From positions 88,501 through 152,500 of the forward strand of contig NZ_FOCV01000016.1 in NCBI RefSeq assembly GCF_900110205.1: a stretch of DNA of 64,000 nucleotides, written 5' to 3'. The stretch is from Rhizobium tibeticum (lineage in GTDB: Bacteria; Pseudomonadota; Alphaproteobacteria; Rhizobiales; Rhizobiaceae). The notes under the pieces were generated by a model, which made no database searches, was not told the origin of the DNA, and was given only the letters and a program-made list of their open reading frames with translations. The translations under genes were made by a program, and so were the position numbers. Positions 43,092 to 51,736 of the stretch are shown piece after piece; position 1 is the stretch's first letter; each line of letters begins with the position of its first letter.

Positions 43092-44024
43092 ATGATGAAT
43101 GCTAGCGTTGCGGCCGAGCGTCCCCAACGGTTCGGAATAGGTATACCGCGCCGGCGCAATCCATCGCCCCTGCCCTGGCTCGTTCCGCTCATTCTCGTGC
43201 TCGGCATCTTCTACCTCTATCCTCTGATCGACGTGTTCCGTTTTGCATTCACCAATGTTTCGCTCGTCGGCGCTGATGAGCAATACACGCTGCAAACCAT
43301 CATCCACACGCTGTCGAGGCCCGAGCTCGTCCAGATCCTTTGGGTGACCTTCGTATTCACGGCGTCAAGCGTCGTCGCGCAACAGGTGCTCGGCTTCTTC
43401 ATCGCTCAGGTGGTTGTGCGCAGCGAGGATCGTGGTCTGTTTGGATCCACCATCGTGCGAACAACGGCGCTTGTCGCATGGGTCGTTCCCGGCATCGCCG
43501 GCGGCATCATCTGGAAGATGCTGTTCAACGAAGCGCCGTTTGGCGGGCTGAACAGTCTGCTGCGGATGGTGGGGGCTGCGCCGGTACAGTGGCTTTCCGA
43601 TCCCGATATGGTCATGTGGTCCGTCGTCATTTCCAACGTCTGGCGCGGCACAGCCTTTTCGATGGTCGTCATGTATGCGGCCATTAAAGCGATCGATCCC
43701 GAACTTTACGAGGCGGCCGAGATCGATGGCGCCAATGCCCGCCAACGCATGATCTATATCACCTTGCCGCAGCTACGCACTGCGATCCTGGTCAACATGA
43801 TCCTTATCACCATCCAGACGCTGAATACGTTCGACGCCATCATCTCGCTGACCGGCGGCGGACCTGGACGGGCAACCGAGGTGCTTTCGCTCTACACATT
43901 CAATGTCGTGTTCCGCAATTATGATCTCGCGGCCGGCGCTGTGTTGTCTATCCTAATGCTGTTAATCAGCCTTGGCCTTGCGCTTGTCTATGCGCGTTTC
44001 CTGCCACGGGGAGAGCCGGTATGA
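43092..44024 (+). CDS. CUT1 ABC transporter permease (MalF-type, mannoside operon)
   Basis: A 310-aa inner-membrane protein with six helices (first LPWLVPLILVLGIFYLYPLI). The EAA motif is ELYEAAEIDGANARQRMIYI followed by TLPQL. The Gly-rich SLTGGGPGRATEVLSLY segment is typical of the family. It overlaps the next permease gene by 4 nt and they form the membrane pore together. Confidence 0.92.
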   Translation: MMNASVAAERPQRFGIGIPRRRNPSPLPWLVPLILVLGIFYLYPLIDVFRFAFTNVSLVGADEQYTLQTIIHTLSRPELVQILWVTFVFTASSVVAQQVLGFFIAQVVVRSEDRGLFGSTIVRTTALVAWVVPGIAGGIIWKMLFNEAPFGGLNSLLRMVGAAPVQWLSDPDMVMWSVVISNVWRGTAFSMVVMYAAIKAIDPELYEAAEIDGANARQRMIYITLPQLRTAILVNMILITIQTLNTFDAIISLTGGGPGRATEVLSLYTFNVVFRNYDLAAGAVLSILMLLISLGLALVYARFLPRGEPV

Positions 44025-44863
44025 GAACCTCACGTCAGGATCGGCTGGGCGATCTCTTCAGCTACGTGTTTCTGGCCGTCACCTTCCTGTTTTTCGCCTG
44101 GCCGCTGCTATGGCTGCTGTCGCTCGCGCTCAGGACGCGAAAGGAGGTGTTTTTGGGCGTCAGCCGGTTCATTCCGAAAGCCCCGACGCTGGATAACTTT
44201 ACGACCATTTTGTCTTCCGACAAGTTTGCTGGATATCTCTGGAACGCTTTGATCCTGTCGACATCAAGTGCCATTGGTTGCCTTGTCGTGGCGTTGCCGG
44301 CTGCTTATGCGTTTTCGCGCTTCCCGTTCCGTGGGAAAGGCCCATGGATGATGATCCTGCTCGCCTTCCAGATGATCTCGCCACTCGTCATCATGGTACC
44401 GCTCTATCGCTACATGGCCGCAATCGGTTTGACGGACAACCACTTCGGCGCAACCATGGTCTATATCGCGCTTGCCGTGCCGATGGTGACCTGGATCCTG
44501 AAGGGTTTCATCGACGGCATCCCGCGCAGCCTCGACGAGGCGGCGCTGATCGACGGATGCAGCCATTTCGCGGTCTTCTGGCGCATCATCCTGCCCCTAT
44601 CGACACCCGGTATCGCATCGGCCTTCATCATCACTGTGATCGCGGGTTGGTCGCAGTTCCTCGTACCGTTCCTTCTGATCAGCAAGGAATCCCTGATGCC
44701 GATTGGTGTCGGGATCTTTCAATATGCCGGGACGCAGAATGATTCCTCCATTCAGCTTCTGGCGGCCGCCTGCCTCGTATCGGTCGTTCCCGCGATCGTT
44801 GCCTTTCTTTCTCTCCAACGGCTCATCCTCGGCGCAATGACGGCAGGTGCCGTCAAGGGCTGA
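44021..44863 (+). CDS. CUT1 ABC transporter permease (MalG-type, mannoside operon)
   Basis: A 280-aa inner-membrane protein with its start overlapping the previous stop (ATGA). Six helices, EAA motif SLDEAALIDGCSHFAVFWRI followed by ILPLSTPG, and the MalG-like C-terminus ILGAMTAGAVKG. No ATPase gene follows; instead comes the alpha-mannosidase 29 nt downstream. The importer must therefore borrow an ATPase, for example the MsmX-like one at 15303 or one elsewhere in the genome. Confidence 0.92.
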   Translation: MRTSRQDRLGDLFSYVFLAVTFLFFAWPLLWLLSLALRTRKEVFLGVSRFIPKAPTLDNFTTILSSDKFAGYLWNALILSTSSAIGCLVVALPAAYAFSRFPFRGKGPWMMILLAFQMISPLVIMVPLYRYMAAIGLTDNHFGATMVYIALAVPMVTWILKGFIDGIPRSLDEAALIDGCSHFAVFWRIILPLSTPGIASAFIITVIAGWSQFLVPFLLISKESLMPIGVGIFQYAGTQNDSSIQLLAAACLVSVVPAIVAFLSLQRLILGAMTAGAVKG

Positions 44864-44892
44864 TCTTTGTTTCAAATCGCAGGATTATCATT

Positions 44893-47800
44893 ATGACGCT
44901 TACGCTGCTCCAACGTCTTGAACGTATCCGCGTCCGTGCTGCGGAACTCGAATACTGGCGCTCGCGCGAAACGGTCCAGGTGGATGGCTGGACCTTTGGC
45001 GCAGAGCCAATTGCCATCGGGGCGCCCTGGCCGCGCAGCGACGGTACCGTTCATTTTGCCGCGCGTGCCAGACTGCCCCGGCATTGGCCGCTGGAAGATG
45101 CCCGCCTTTTGCTCGACCTTGGCGGGGAAAGCCTGATCACGATCACCGATGAGGCGGGCAATGAAAAGAGGCTTGGTCTCGATCCCTATCACCGCGAATT
45201 TCTCCTCCCCTCCCGCGACATCCAAATTCGATCGGAGACGGTGGCACGCCTGCCGTTCGGCGAGCCGGTACGCGCTCCGAAACTGGAGCGCGCGGCGCTG
45301 ATCTGGCTGGATAGGGCGGTTGACAATCTCTGGCTGCTTCTGCGCCAGATCTGCGAGGCTGTCGATATTCTCGACCAGCACGACGTTGTTCCGCATCTGC
45401 TTGATGTCGCCGAGGAGGCGATGCGCGGCCTGGAATGGCCGTCGGCAACCGCTGCCTATGTTGCCCGCACGGCGCCTTCCCCAATGCAGCAGAAGATCTG
45501 GCAGCTGCCGCCATTGGAGGCGGCACCGGAAGGGCTCAATCAGGCTGAGCGCGCCAGCGTGGTATCCGCCTATGAGACGCTGCTTGCACAGCTGATGCAA
45601 CTGCGTGAACGGTTCCCGCCACAGGGCGAGATCGCGCTGACGGGACATGCGCATATCGATCTTGCCTGGCTCTGGCCCTATGGCGAAACGCGGCGAAAGA
45701 TGCGCCGAACATTCCATACCGCGCTTTCCCTAATGGAGCAGTCATCCGATTTTCGTTTCAACCAATCGACCGCGCATTACTACGCGCAGATCGCAGAGGA
45801 CGATCCGGCACTTTTGGAGCGGATTATCGAGCGCGCCAAACAAGGCAAGTGGGAGACAGTGGGCGGCATGTGGGTGGAGCCCGATACGAACATGCCGACC
45901 GGCGAAAGCCTCAGCCGGCAGATTCTCTATGGACAGCGCTATTTCGAGAAGACATTCGGCGTTCGCCACAGCGTTTGCTGGTTGCCTGACTGCTTCGGCT
46001 TTTCCGGCGCCCTGCCGCAGCTGTTGCGCCAGGGCGGCATGAACAGCTTCTTCACGATCAAGGTCAACTGGTCGGAAACCAACAAGTTCCCTTCCGATCT
46101 CTTCTGGTGGGAGGGCCTTGATGGGAGTCGGGTTCTTGCCCATACGTTCGACAATCCGATGCATGGCTATAATGGCTTCGTACGACCAGATTGCTTTGTT
46201 CCGACCTGGCGGAATTTCAAGGACAAGGACAAGCACGACACCACCCTGCTTGCGGTCGGTTACGGCGATGGCGGCGGCGGCGTCACACCCGAGATGATCG
46301 TGCGCGAGGAGCAGCTGCGGGCATTTCCCACCCTGCCGAAGGCGCGGTGGACAAAGGTCGACGACTTCTTCAAAGGCGCGCATGAAAGCGCGACCAAGAA
46401 GGACTTGGCAACCTGGCGCGGAGAGATATATCTCGAGCTGCATCGCGCGACCTTGACCAGCCAGAGCGTGGTAAAGCGACTGCACCGCAAGGCGGAGCGC
46501 AGTCTCAGTACCGCCGAGACCTTGTTTGGACTGGCCCACCTGTTGGGTGCCGACCAGCCCAAATCGATGGAGCCCGAGTGGCGCGTCGTCCTGAAGAACG
46601 AGTTCCACGATATTCTGCCGGGTTCGTCGATCGCGGAGGTCTACGTCGATGCCGCCAACGAACTCGAAACGGTTGTCGCCAAGGGCAAGGCAGCCCAGGC
46701 GAAGGCGATGGAGGCAATCGCCAAGCAGTTGCCGGCGGGCACCGGAAACAACCTGCTCGTTGTCAATCCATCCCTGTCAGCGCGGCCGGTGCGGCTAACG
46801 CTTCACGACGGAACCATTGTCTCCTCCGAAACAGTGATCGCGCCGCTCACCATCGCCGTTTTCGGTGCGGAAGCGCTCCAGCCTGCGCCTGGGCTTTCCG
46901 TCAGCCGCGAGCATCTCGAAAATGCTGTCCTTAAGGTCACCTTGGCCAAGAATGGCTCGATCGCGAGCATTGTTCACAAGCCGACGGGCCGCGAAGCCTT
47001 GCAGGACGGTGGCAACCGTCTGTTCGTCTATCCGGCAGACAAACCTCGCAATTGGGATGCGTGGGATGTCGAGGAGGATTACGCCGCGCGCGGCGAAGAG
47101 ATCACCACACTCGACAGCCTCCAGGTGATCGACAACGGACCGAACCGCGTGGCGATCAAGATTGTCAGGACGTGGCGGCATTCGCGCATCACGCAAGTGC
47201 TGTCGCTTGGCGCCAACGCACGGCGGCTCGATATCGAAACCGAGCTCGATTGGCATGACCGTCGTGCCTTCCTGCGTACGCAGACGGGGGTGGCCGTCCG
47301 CAACGCGCGCGCAACCTGCGAATGCGCCTATGGCGTGGTCGAGCGGCCAACGCACTCCAATACCTCGTGGGACCAGGCGATGTTCGAAGCACCGGCGCAC
47401 CGGTTTGCCGATCTTTCGGAACCGGGCTTCGGCGTGGCCATACTCAACGACGCCAAGTATGGACATAGCATTCGTGGCAATGTCCTTGGTGTTTCGCTCC
47501 TTCGTTCGCCGATCTATCCCGATCCGCTTGCCGATGAGGGGGTGCAAGCGTTCACCTATGCGCTTATGCCGCACGACGGCACCTGGTACGACGGTGGCGT
47601 CCGGGAGGAAGCCGAAGACCTGAACCAGCCACTCTTGGCACTACCCGTGACAGGACGCGCGATCGGCAACTGGCAACCACTTGGGGTGACGGGGATCGAT
47701 GCGGCGCTCTCGGCTATAAAACCTGTGGAAGACGGCGACGGACTGATCGTGCGCGTCTACGAACCGGCCGGTCGCCGCGGAGCATTCGATCTAAAGCTCC

Positions 47801-47916
47801 CATCCAATTGGCGCAACCAAGGAACCGTCAGCATCCTGGAAGAACCGATGGCCGACACGCCGACGACAGGGTTGATGCCCTTCGAGGTCAAGAGCTGGCG
47901 AATTGCAAGAGCTTGA
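44893..47916 (+). CDS. GH38 alpha-mannosidase
   Basis: A 1007-aa glycosidase. The catalytic domain shows the GH38 zinc site in TGHAHIDLAWLWPYGE (His254, Asp256) and the nucleophile Asp366 in WLPDCFGFSGALPQLL. The second zinc ligand region is LKNEFHDILPGSSIAEVY (near residue 570). The middle and C-terminal beta domains are complete, so the length is normal for bacterial cytosolic GH38 enzymes. There is no signal peptide, so it acts on imported oligosaccharides in the cytoplasm, releasing mannose. It is the fourth gene of the importer operon and is followed by a ROK regulator. Confidence 0.93.
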   Translation: MTLTLLQRLERIRVRAAELEYWRSRETVQVDGWTFGAEPIAIGAPWPRSDGTVHFAARARLPRHWPLEDARLLLDLGGESLITITDEAGNEKRLGLDPYHREFLLPSRDIQIRSETVARLPFGEPVRAPKLERAALIWLDRAVDNLWLLLRQICEAVDILDQHDVVPHLLDVAEEAMRGLEWPSATAAYVARTAPSPMQQKIWQLPPLEAAPEGLNQAERASVVSAYETLLAQLMQLRERFPPQGEIALTGHAHIDLAWLWPYGETRRKMRRTFHTALSLMEQSSDFRFNQSTAHYYAQIAEDDPALLERIIERAKQGKWETVGGMWVEPDTNMPTGESLSRQILYGQRYFEKTFGVRHSVCWLPDCFGFSGALPQLLRQGGMNSFFTIKVNWSETNKFPSDLFWWEGLDGSRVLAHTFDNPMHGYNGFVRPDCFVPTWRNFKDKDKHDTTLLAVGYGDGGGGVTPEMIVREEQLRAFPTLPKARWTKVDDFFKGAHESATKKDLATWRGEIYLELHRATLTSQSVVKRLHRKAERSLSTAETLFGLAHLLGADQPKSMEPEWRVVLKNEFHDILPGSSIAEVYVDAANELETVVAKGKAAQAKAMEAIAKQLPAGTGNNLLVVNPSLSARPVRLTLHDGTIVSSETVIAPLTIAVFGAEALQPAPGLSVSREHLENAVLKVTLAKNGSIASIVHKPTGREALQDGGNRLFVYPADKPRNWDAWDVEEDYAARGEEITTLDSLQVIDNGPNRVAIKIVRTWRHSRITQVLSLGANARRLDIETELDWHDRRAFLRTQTGVAVRNARATCECAYGVVERPTHSNTSWDQAMFEAPAHRFADLSEPGFGVAILNDAKYGHSIRGNVLGVSLLRSPIYPDPLADEGVQAFTYALMPHDGTWYDGGVREEAEDLNQPLLALPVTGRAIGNWQPLGVTGIDAALSAIKPVEDGDGLIVRVYEPAGRRGAFDLKLPSNWRNQGTVSILEEPMADTPTTGLMPFEVKSWRIARA

Positions 47917-48015
47917 ATAGCGGAATGGCGCAAAGGGGCTGGCATTGGTCCCTTTTCCAATTGGATCCGATCACATAGTCTTGCGCAAGCTTGGGTGTGC
48001 GGAGGGAGGCGGAAC

Positions 48016-49239
48016 GTGTTGGTGTCGGGCTCGAACACGGAGCAGGCGGCGGCCGCGAACCGGGCCATGATCCTTTCCGCGATCCACCGCGGGGGTCCGA
48101 TTTCGCGCACTGAACTTGCCGCGCAATCGAGGCTCACCAAACAGGCAGTGACGCGCATTGTCGAGCGCCTGCTCGACGATGGCCTCATCATGGAGGCACG
48201 GCGTCGACACGGCTTGAGAGGGCAGCCTGCCATCGAATTGGAGATCGATCCAGAAGGCGTCTTCTCGATCGGCGCGAATGTCGATCGAGATCACCTGACG
48301 ATCGTTGCTGTCGACGCCGTCGGCACTGTCCGTGGGCGCATCCACCATGAGCGACGCTTTCTGTTGCCGGACGATTTTGTCGCGCTCATGAGCGACGCGC
48401 TCTCGTCGTTTCGTCGTCGCAAGATCATTCAGGAAAGCCGGCTCGCAGGTATCGGCCTTGCCATTCCCGATTGGCTCGGCGAGGTGCCGGTGATTGGCTT
48501 CCCGCCAGAGTACCGTCGTTGGAATGGCTATGACGTTCGCGGCGCTTTGGAGGCTCTCTCCGATCATCCGGTCTTTATCGACAACGATGCCAATGCCGCC
48601 GCGCTCGGTGAGATCGAGTATGGTCTTGGCACCGAGATCGACAGCTTCTTCTACATTCTCGCAAATGCTTGCCTCGGCGGCAGCTTGGTGATCGACGGCG
48701 TCCGGCATAAGGGGGCAAGTGGTATCGGCGGCGAGATCGGCTGGCTGCCTGTTGTTTTTGATGAGGGTCCCTTTGCCGGCAGCACCCAACCGCTCGGCGA
48801 GATGTTCTCGCTCTTCATCCTGCTCGACTATTTGCAGCAAAAAGGCGTCACGGCGACGACGCCATCCGACCTTCTGGAGCTCGACGAGACGGGCCGCAAT
48901 CTTGTCAGTGCATGGTTGCGCAAGGTCAGCATCAAGATAGCGCAGGCGGTGGTCAACATAGGCATGATCGTCGACCCCGAAGGGGTGCTTATTGGTGGCC
49001 GCTTTCCTGTTCGCCTGATCGACGAACTTCTCCTTTATGTGCATGAGGAAATTGCCCGTCTCGGTGCCCAGGCCCCCTCCCTACACCGGGCGGCAGGATC
49101 AGAGGACGCCGCAGCACTTGGCGCGGCCGCAATTCCCCTTGCCCACCGACTCGGGCTTCCGTCCGCGGAACCGGAGCAGCGGCTTCGCAATCCGCTTGGG
49201 GGACATCCTTTGCAGGCGCTGGACTTGGTGCCTGCGTAG
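48016..49239 (+). CDS. ROK-family transcriptional regulator
   Basis: A 407-aa protein. GTG 48016 was preferred because GGAGGGAGG lies just upstream; the frame opens at 47995 inside that SD. N-terminal winged HTH (about 15-75: LAAQSRLTKQAVTRIVERLL) and a sugar-binding ROK domain with IDNDANAAALGEIEYGLG and GASGIGGEIGWLPV. The CxCGxxGCxE zinc motif of sugar-kinase ROK proteins is absent. It follows the alpha-mannosidase in the same direction, so it probably senses mannose or mannosides and represses the operon. Its end is convergent with a second ROK gene 22 nt away. Confidence 0.9.
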   Translation: MLVSGSNTEQAAAANRAMILSAIHRGGPISRTELAAQSRLTKQAVTRIVERLLDDGLIMEARRRHGLRGQPAIELEIDPEGVFSIGANVDRDHLTIVAVDAVGTVRGRIHHERRFLLPDDFVALMSDALSSFRRRKIIQESRLAGIGLAIPDWLGEVPVIGFPPEYRRWNGYDVRGALEALSDHPVFIDNDANAAALGEIEYGLGTEIDSFFYILANACLGGSLVIDGVRHKGASGIGGEIGWLPVVFDEGPFAGSTQPLGEMFSLFILLDYLQQKGVTATTPSDLLELDETGRNLVSAWLRKVSIKIAQAVVNIGMIVDPEGVLIGGRFPVRLIDELLLYVHEEIARLGAQAPSLHRAAGSEDAAALGAAAIPLAHRLGLPSAEPEQRLRNPLGGHPLQALDLVPA

Positions 49240-49261
49240 CGACTGCGTCAGTTGTCTGGTG

Positions 49262-50365
49262 TTATTCTCGCGTGTCCGGCAATGTCATTGCGTCCAGTGG
49301 TCGCAAGGCGGCGCCGGCAGTGACACCCGCCCAGGGAAGCGTCGCGCGCCTGACCTGTTGAATCCAGGGTGCAATGACAAGGTCGCGGATCTTGTCGTCA
49401 CGCTCCCGCGACATGCGCTCGACCACGGCATCCAGGACGTCCTCGGGCAAGGAGCCGCCGATGAGGATGGCACCGGGGGCTATAAAGCCCGAAACAGCGA
49501 GCACTGCCTCATGCAGATGACGGGCCGCGGTCGCGACCCAACGATCCCTGTCGGCCGGGCCTGAAGCGAGACAGCGTTCCAGGGATTTGAGCGTTGCCAC
49601 CTCGTCGAGACTTGCCCCGTCGACGCCTGAGCGCATTTCGCCGATCTGTCCGGCGCGGCCATGGATGCCTCGGAATACCCTGCCCCCAATCAGAAGACCG
49701 GCACGCACCGAGCAATCGATGAGGATCATGACCAGCCCGCCTTCCCGGTCGCCAGTCCCCAGCGCGCGCTCGGCTTCGATCGCGGCCTCCGTGTCATCCA
49801 GGAAAACGGGTTCTTCGCTCTGTCTCGCCAGGGCGCTTTTTATCTGATGGCGATCCATGAAGGCGCCGGGCGAGGTTGCGACACCGCAGCCTACCAGCTT
49901 GCCGAGACCGGCTGTTCGGCGCAAATCGGCGGCCGTGGCGACGAGATCATCATGCGTATCGAAAGATTGCTGGCGGACGATCTCGCCGGCAAAGTCCATC
50001 AGGATGATTTCGCCATCATGCTTGCCGATCCGCACGCCGAGAGAAAAGGCGGCTTCGCTGCGCAAGCCAAACTCCGCCGCAGTGTAATGTCCTGTGGTCG
50101 AGCGCTTGCGTTCGCTGACAAGGCCGGCAAGTGCAAGGCGACGGACAATTCCGGTGATTGCAGGTTCGGTCAGACCAAGTTCTTTGGAAAGCTCCCGACG
50201 CGTCAGTGGGCCGCGGCGCCGAAGGAGCCTAAGGGTCGTGCGGGAATTATGCTCGGCGATGTCAATTGGACTGATTCCGGGACGATCATCGTGTCGGAGC
50301 CGCTGCCTGGCTACGCCAGAGATCGAATGGCGCCGTGGTGTTTTCACAAGCAACTTCCCATACAA
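49262..50365 (-). CDS. Divergent ROK-family transcriptional regulator
   Basis: A 367-aa protein. Winged HTH at about 40-95 (LTRRELSKELGLTEPAITGI) and a ROK-like C-terminal domain. The sugar-binding signature is degraded: FLDDTEAAIEAERALGTG replaces the usual DNDANAAALGE, and the zinc motif is absent. It retains GLLIGGRVFRGIHGRAGQIG. It probably binds a different ligand or none. The start at 50365 is the best ATG seen, but the true start could be some 30 residues downstream. It converges on the other ROK gene and its promoter side faces the 44-bp palindrome. Confidence 0.82.
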   Translation of the reverse strand: MYGKLLVKTPRRHSISGVARQRLRHDDRPGISPIDIAEHNSRTTLRLLRRRGPLTRRELSKELGLTEPAITGIVRRLALAGLVSERKRSTTGHYTAAEFGLRSEAAFSLGVRIGKHDGEIILMDFAGEIVRQQSFDTHDDLVATAADLRRTAGLGKLVGCGVATSPGAFMDRHQIKSALARQSEEPVFLDDTEAAIEAERALGTGDREGGLVMILIDCSVRAGLLIGGRVFRGIHGRAGQIGEMRSGVDGASLDEVATLKSLERCLASGPADRDRWVATAARHLHEAVLAVSGFIAPGAILIGGSLPEDVLDAVVERMSRERDDKIRDLVIAPWIQQVRRATLPWAGVTAGAALRPLDAMTLPDTRE

Positions 50366-50496
50366 CTGCCGCAGCCGCGATCAATCACGCGCACAGGTAA
50401 ATCTATCCGCCAATTTCCCCCCCGCAGCAAGAACCGATGGCATCTGCTCGGGCACCAAATTGAGCTCGACGGCGCTTCGCGGGTCTCAGCGAGTGG

Positions 50497-50540
50497 GTGA
50501 TGAGCCAAGTGTCGCAATATTGCGACACTTGGCTCATCAC
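50497..50540. promoter_or_regulatory. 44-bp perfect palindrome containing a TGTCGCA-N4-TGCGACA operator
   Basis: Arms of 22 bp with no spacer, from 50497-50518 and 50519-50540. At its centre (50510-50527) is TGTCGCA-ATAT-TGCGACA. The same half-sites with the same 4-nt spacing recur at 51611-51628 in front of the aldehyde dehydrogenase gene. It lies between the divergent starts of the second ROK gene and the GAF-Fis regulator gene, so it is probably the latter's own operator. As RNA it could form a very stable hairpin. Confidence 0.75.
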
Positions 50541-50633
50541 AATGCTCGTCCCGGATGGCTCGACCGGTCGTCCGAGAATTGCCAAAGCCATGGCTTTGCG
50601 CCAAGGTGGCCGTAGAATTGGTTGGAGGAGCCA

Positions 50634-51593
50634 ATGCGTGAACTCGCTGCGCATGCGGACCACGTCTATTCGTGCACTCAACGGGATTCCGCTGTCGCAA
50701 ACTCATCGATCGTTGCGTCCTGGAGGCGATGCATTGCCATGCATAGGCTTGCCCCGGAGCAGATGCGGGTGCCACTTCGCCTTTCCGATGAGGAGTTAAG
50801 GAGCGCTCGGCAAGCCTCCGAAAATCTCATCGCCGACGCTTCGTCTGAACTTGATCGTCTATCTGCGACAGTGGGCAAGAGCGGCTGTTGCCTGATCTTG
50901 ACCGACAGCAATGGCGTTGCGCTCGAACGCCGCGGGGTGGCGGGCGATGACAAGCATTTTCATGAATTGGGCCTCTGGACAGGTTCCGTCTGGACCGAAG
51001 CCAGCATCGGTACGAATGGCATTGGCACGGCCATCGCTGACGGGCGTTCTGTCGCGATCCTGCGGGATCAACATTTCTTCTGCTCGAACATCACTCTGAG
51101 CTGTACAACGGCGCCAATCCGCGACCACCGCGGCCAGCTGGCGGCCGCACTCGACATATCGACGTGTCGCGACGACGTCAACGAGGTCACGCTCGGGTTC
51201 CTTGGCCAGATGGTCCGTGACGCGGCCCTGCGCATCGAAATCAATCTGTTCAGAAGCGCCTTTGCCGGGGCCCGCTTCCTCATGGTGCCTGCCGCGAGCA
51301 ATCCGACCGCAGCGCTCCTAGCTGTCGACCGGCATGACCTCGTTCTCGGCGCTACCCGCGCTGCGCGTCTGGCCCTAAAGCTAGACGACAGCCGCATTGC
51401 GGCGGGCCTGCCTGCCGCCGATGCGCTTCAGGAGCAGAGTATCTCCGCAGACGAGGATCTCGTCGAGGCAGAACGGGCAGCCTTGCTGCGTGCCCTTTCC
51501 CGTTCTAGCGGAAACGTTTCACAAGCTGCCGTGGCGCTCGGCATCAGCCGGGCGACGCTGCATAGGAAGATGAAGCGACTCAATCTACACTGA
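50634..51593 (+). CDS. GAF-domain / Fis-type HTH regulator (AcoR-like, without the sigma54 ATPase domain)
   Basis: A 319-aa protein with ATG 50634 after GGAGGAGCCA. The N-terminus [20 protein letters not shown] then WRRC and the GAF-like domain (about 80-215: [40 protein letters not shown]) are as in AcoR. The C-terminal 45 residues are a Fis/HTH_8 motif ([30 protein letters not shown]). The central AAA+ sigma54-activating domain (GESGTGKE, GAFTGA) is absent, so it cannot activate sigma54. It probably acts on sigma70 promoters through the palindromes at 50497 and 51610, controlling aldehyde use. Confidence 0.87.
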   Translation: MRELAAHADHVYSCTQRDSAVANSSIVASWRRCIAMHRLAPEQMRVPLRLSDEELRSARQASENLIADASSELDRLSATVGKSGCCLILTDSNGVALERRGVAGDDKHFHELGLWTGSVWTEASIGTNGIGTAIADGRSVAILRDQHFFCSNITLSCTTAPIRDHRGQLAAALDISTCRDDVNEVTLGFLGQMVRDAALRIEINLFRSAFAGARFLMVPAASNPTAALLAVDRHDLVLGATRAARLALKLDDSRIAAGLPAADALQEQSISADEDLVEAERAALLRALSRSSGNVSQAAVALGISRATLHRKMKRLNLH

Positions 51594-51609
51594 CTGCGTT
51601 GGCGCCTCT

Positions 51610-51629
51610 CTGTCGCAGAGTTGCGACAG
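51610..51629. promoter_or_regulatory. Operator-like inverted repeat before the aldehyde dehydrogenase gene
   Basis: CTGTCGCA-GAGT-TGCGACAG, 8-bp arms with a 4-nt spacer. It shares TGTCGCA-N4-TGCGACA with the centre of the palindrome at 50497. It sits 17 nt after the regulator stop and 108 nt before the dehydrogenase start. Confidence 0.65.
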
Positions 51630-51736
51630 TGTGCGCTGCGGTACTCTTGGCGGCAGCTTTCTGCCGCTGCAAAACGCGCGCAGATTTCCTCTCACCGGTT
51701 CGCTCTCGAACCCGGACCTTTTCAAGGGAGGATCAC

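Noticed and set aside
51640..51680. Sigma54 promoter before the aldehyde dehydrogenase
   Set aside because: The GG and GC elements there do not have the required 10-nt spacing, and the regulator lacks the sigma54 ATPase domain.
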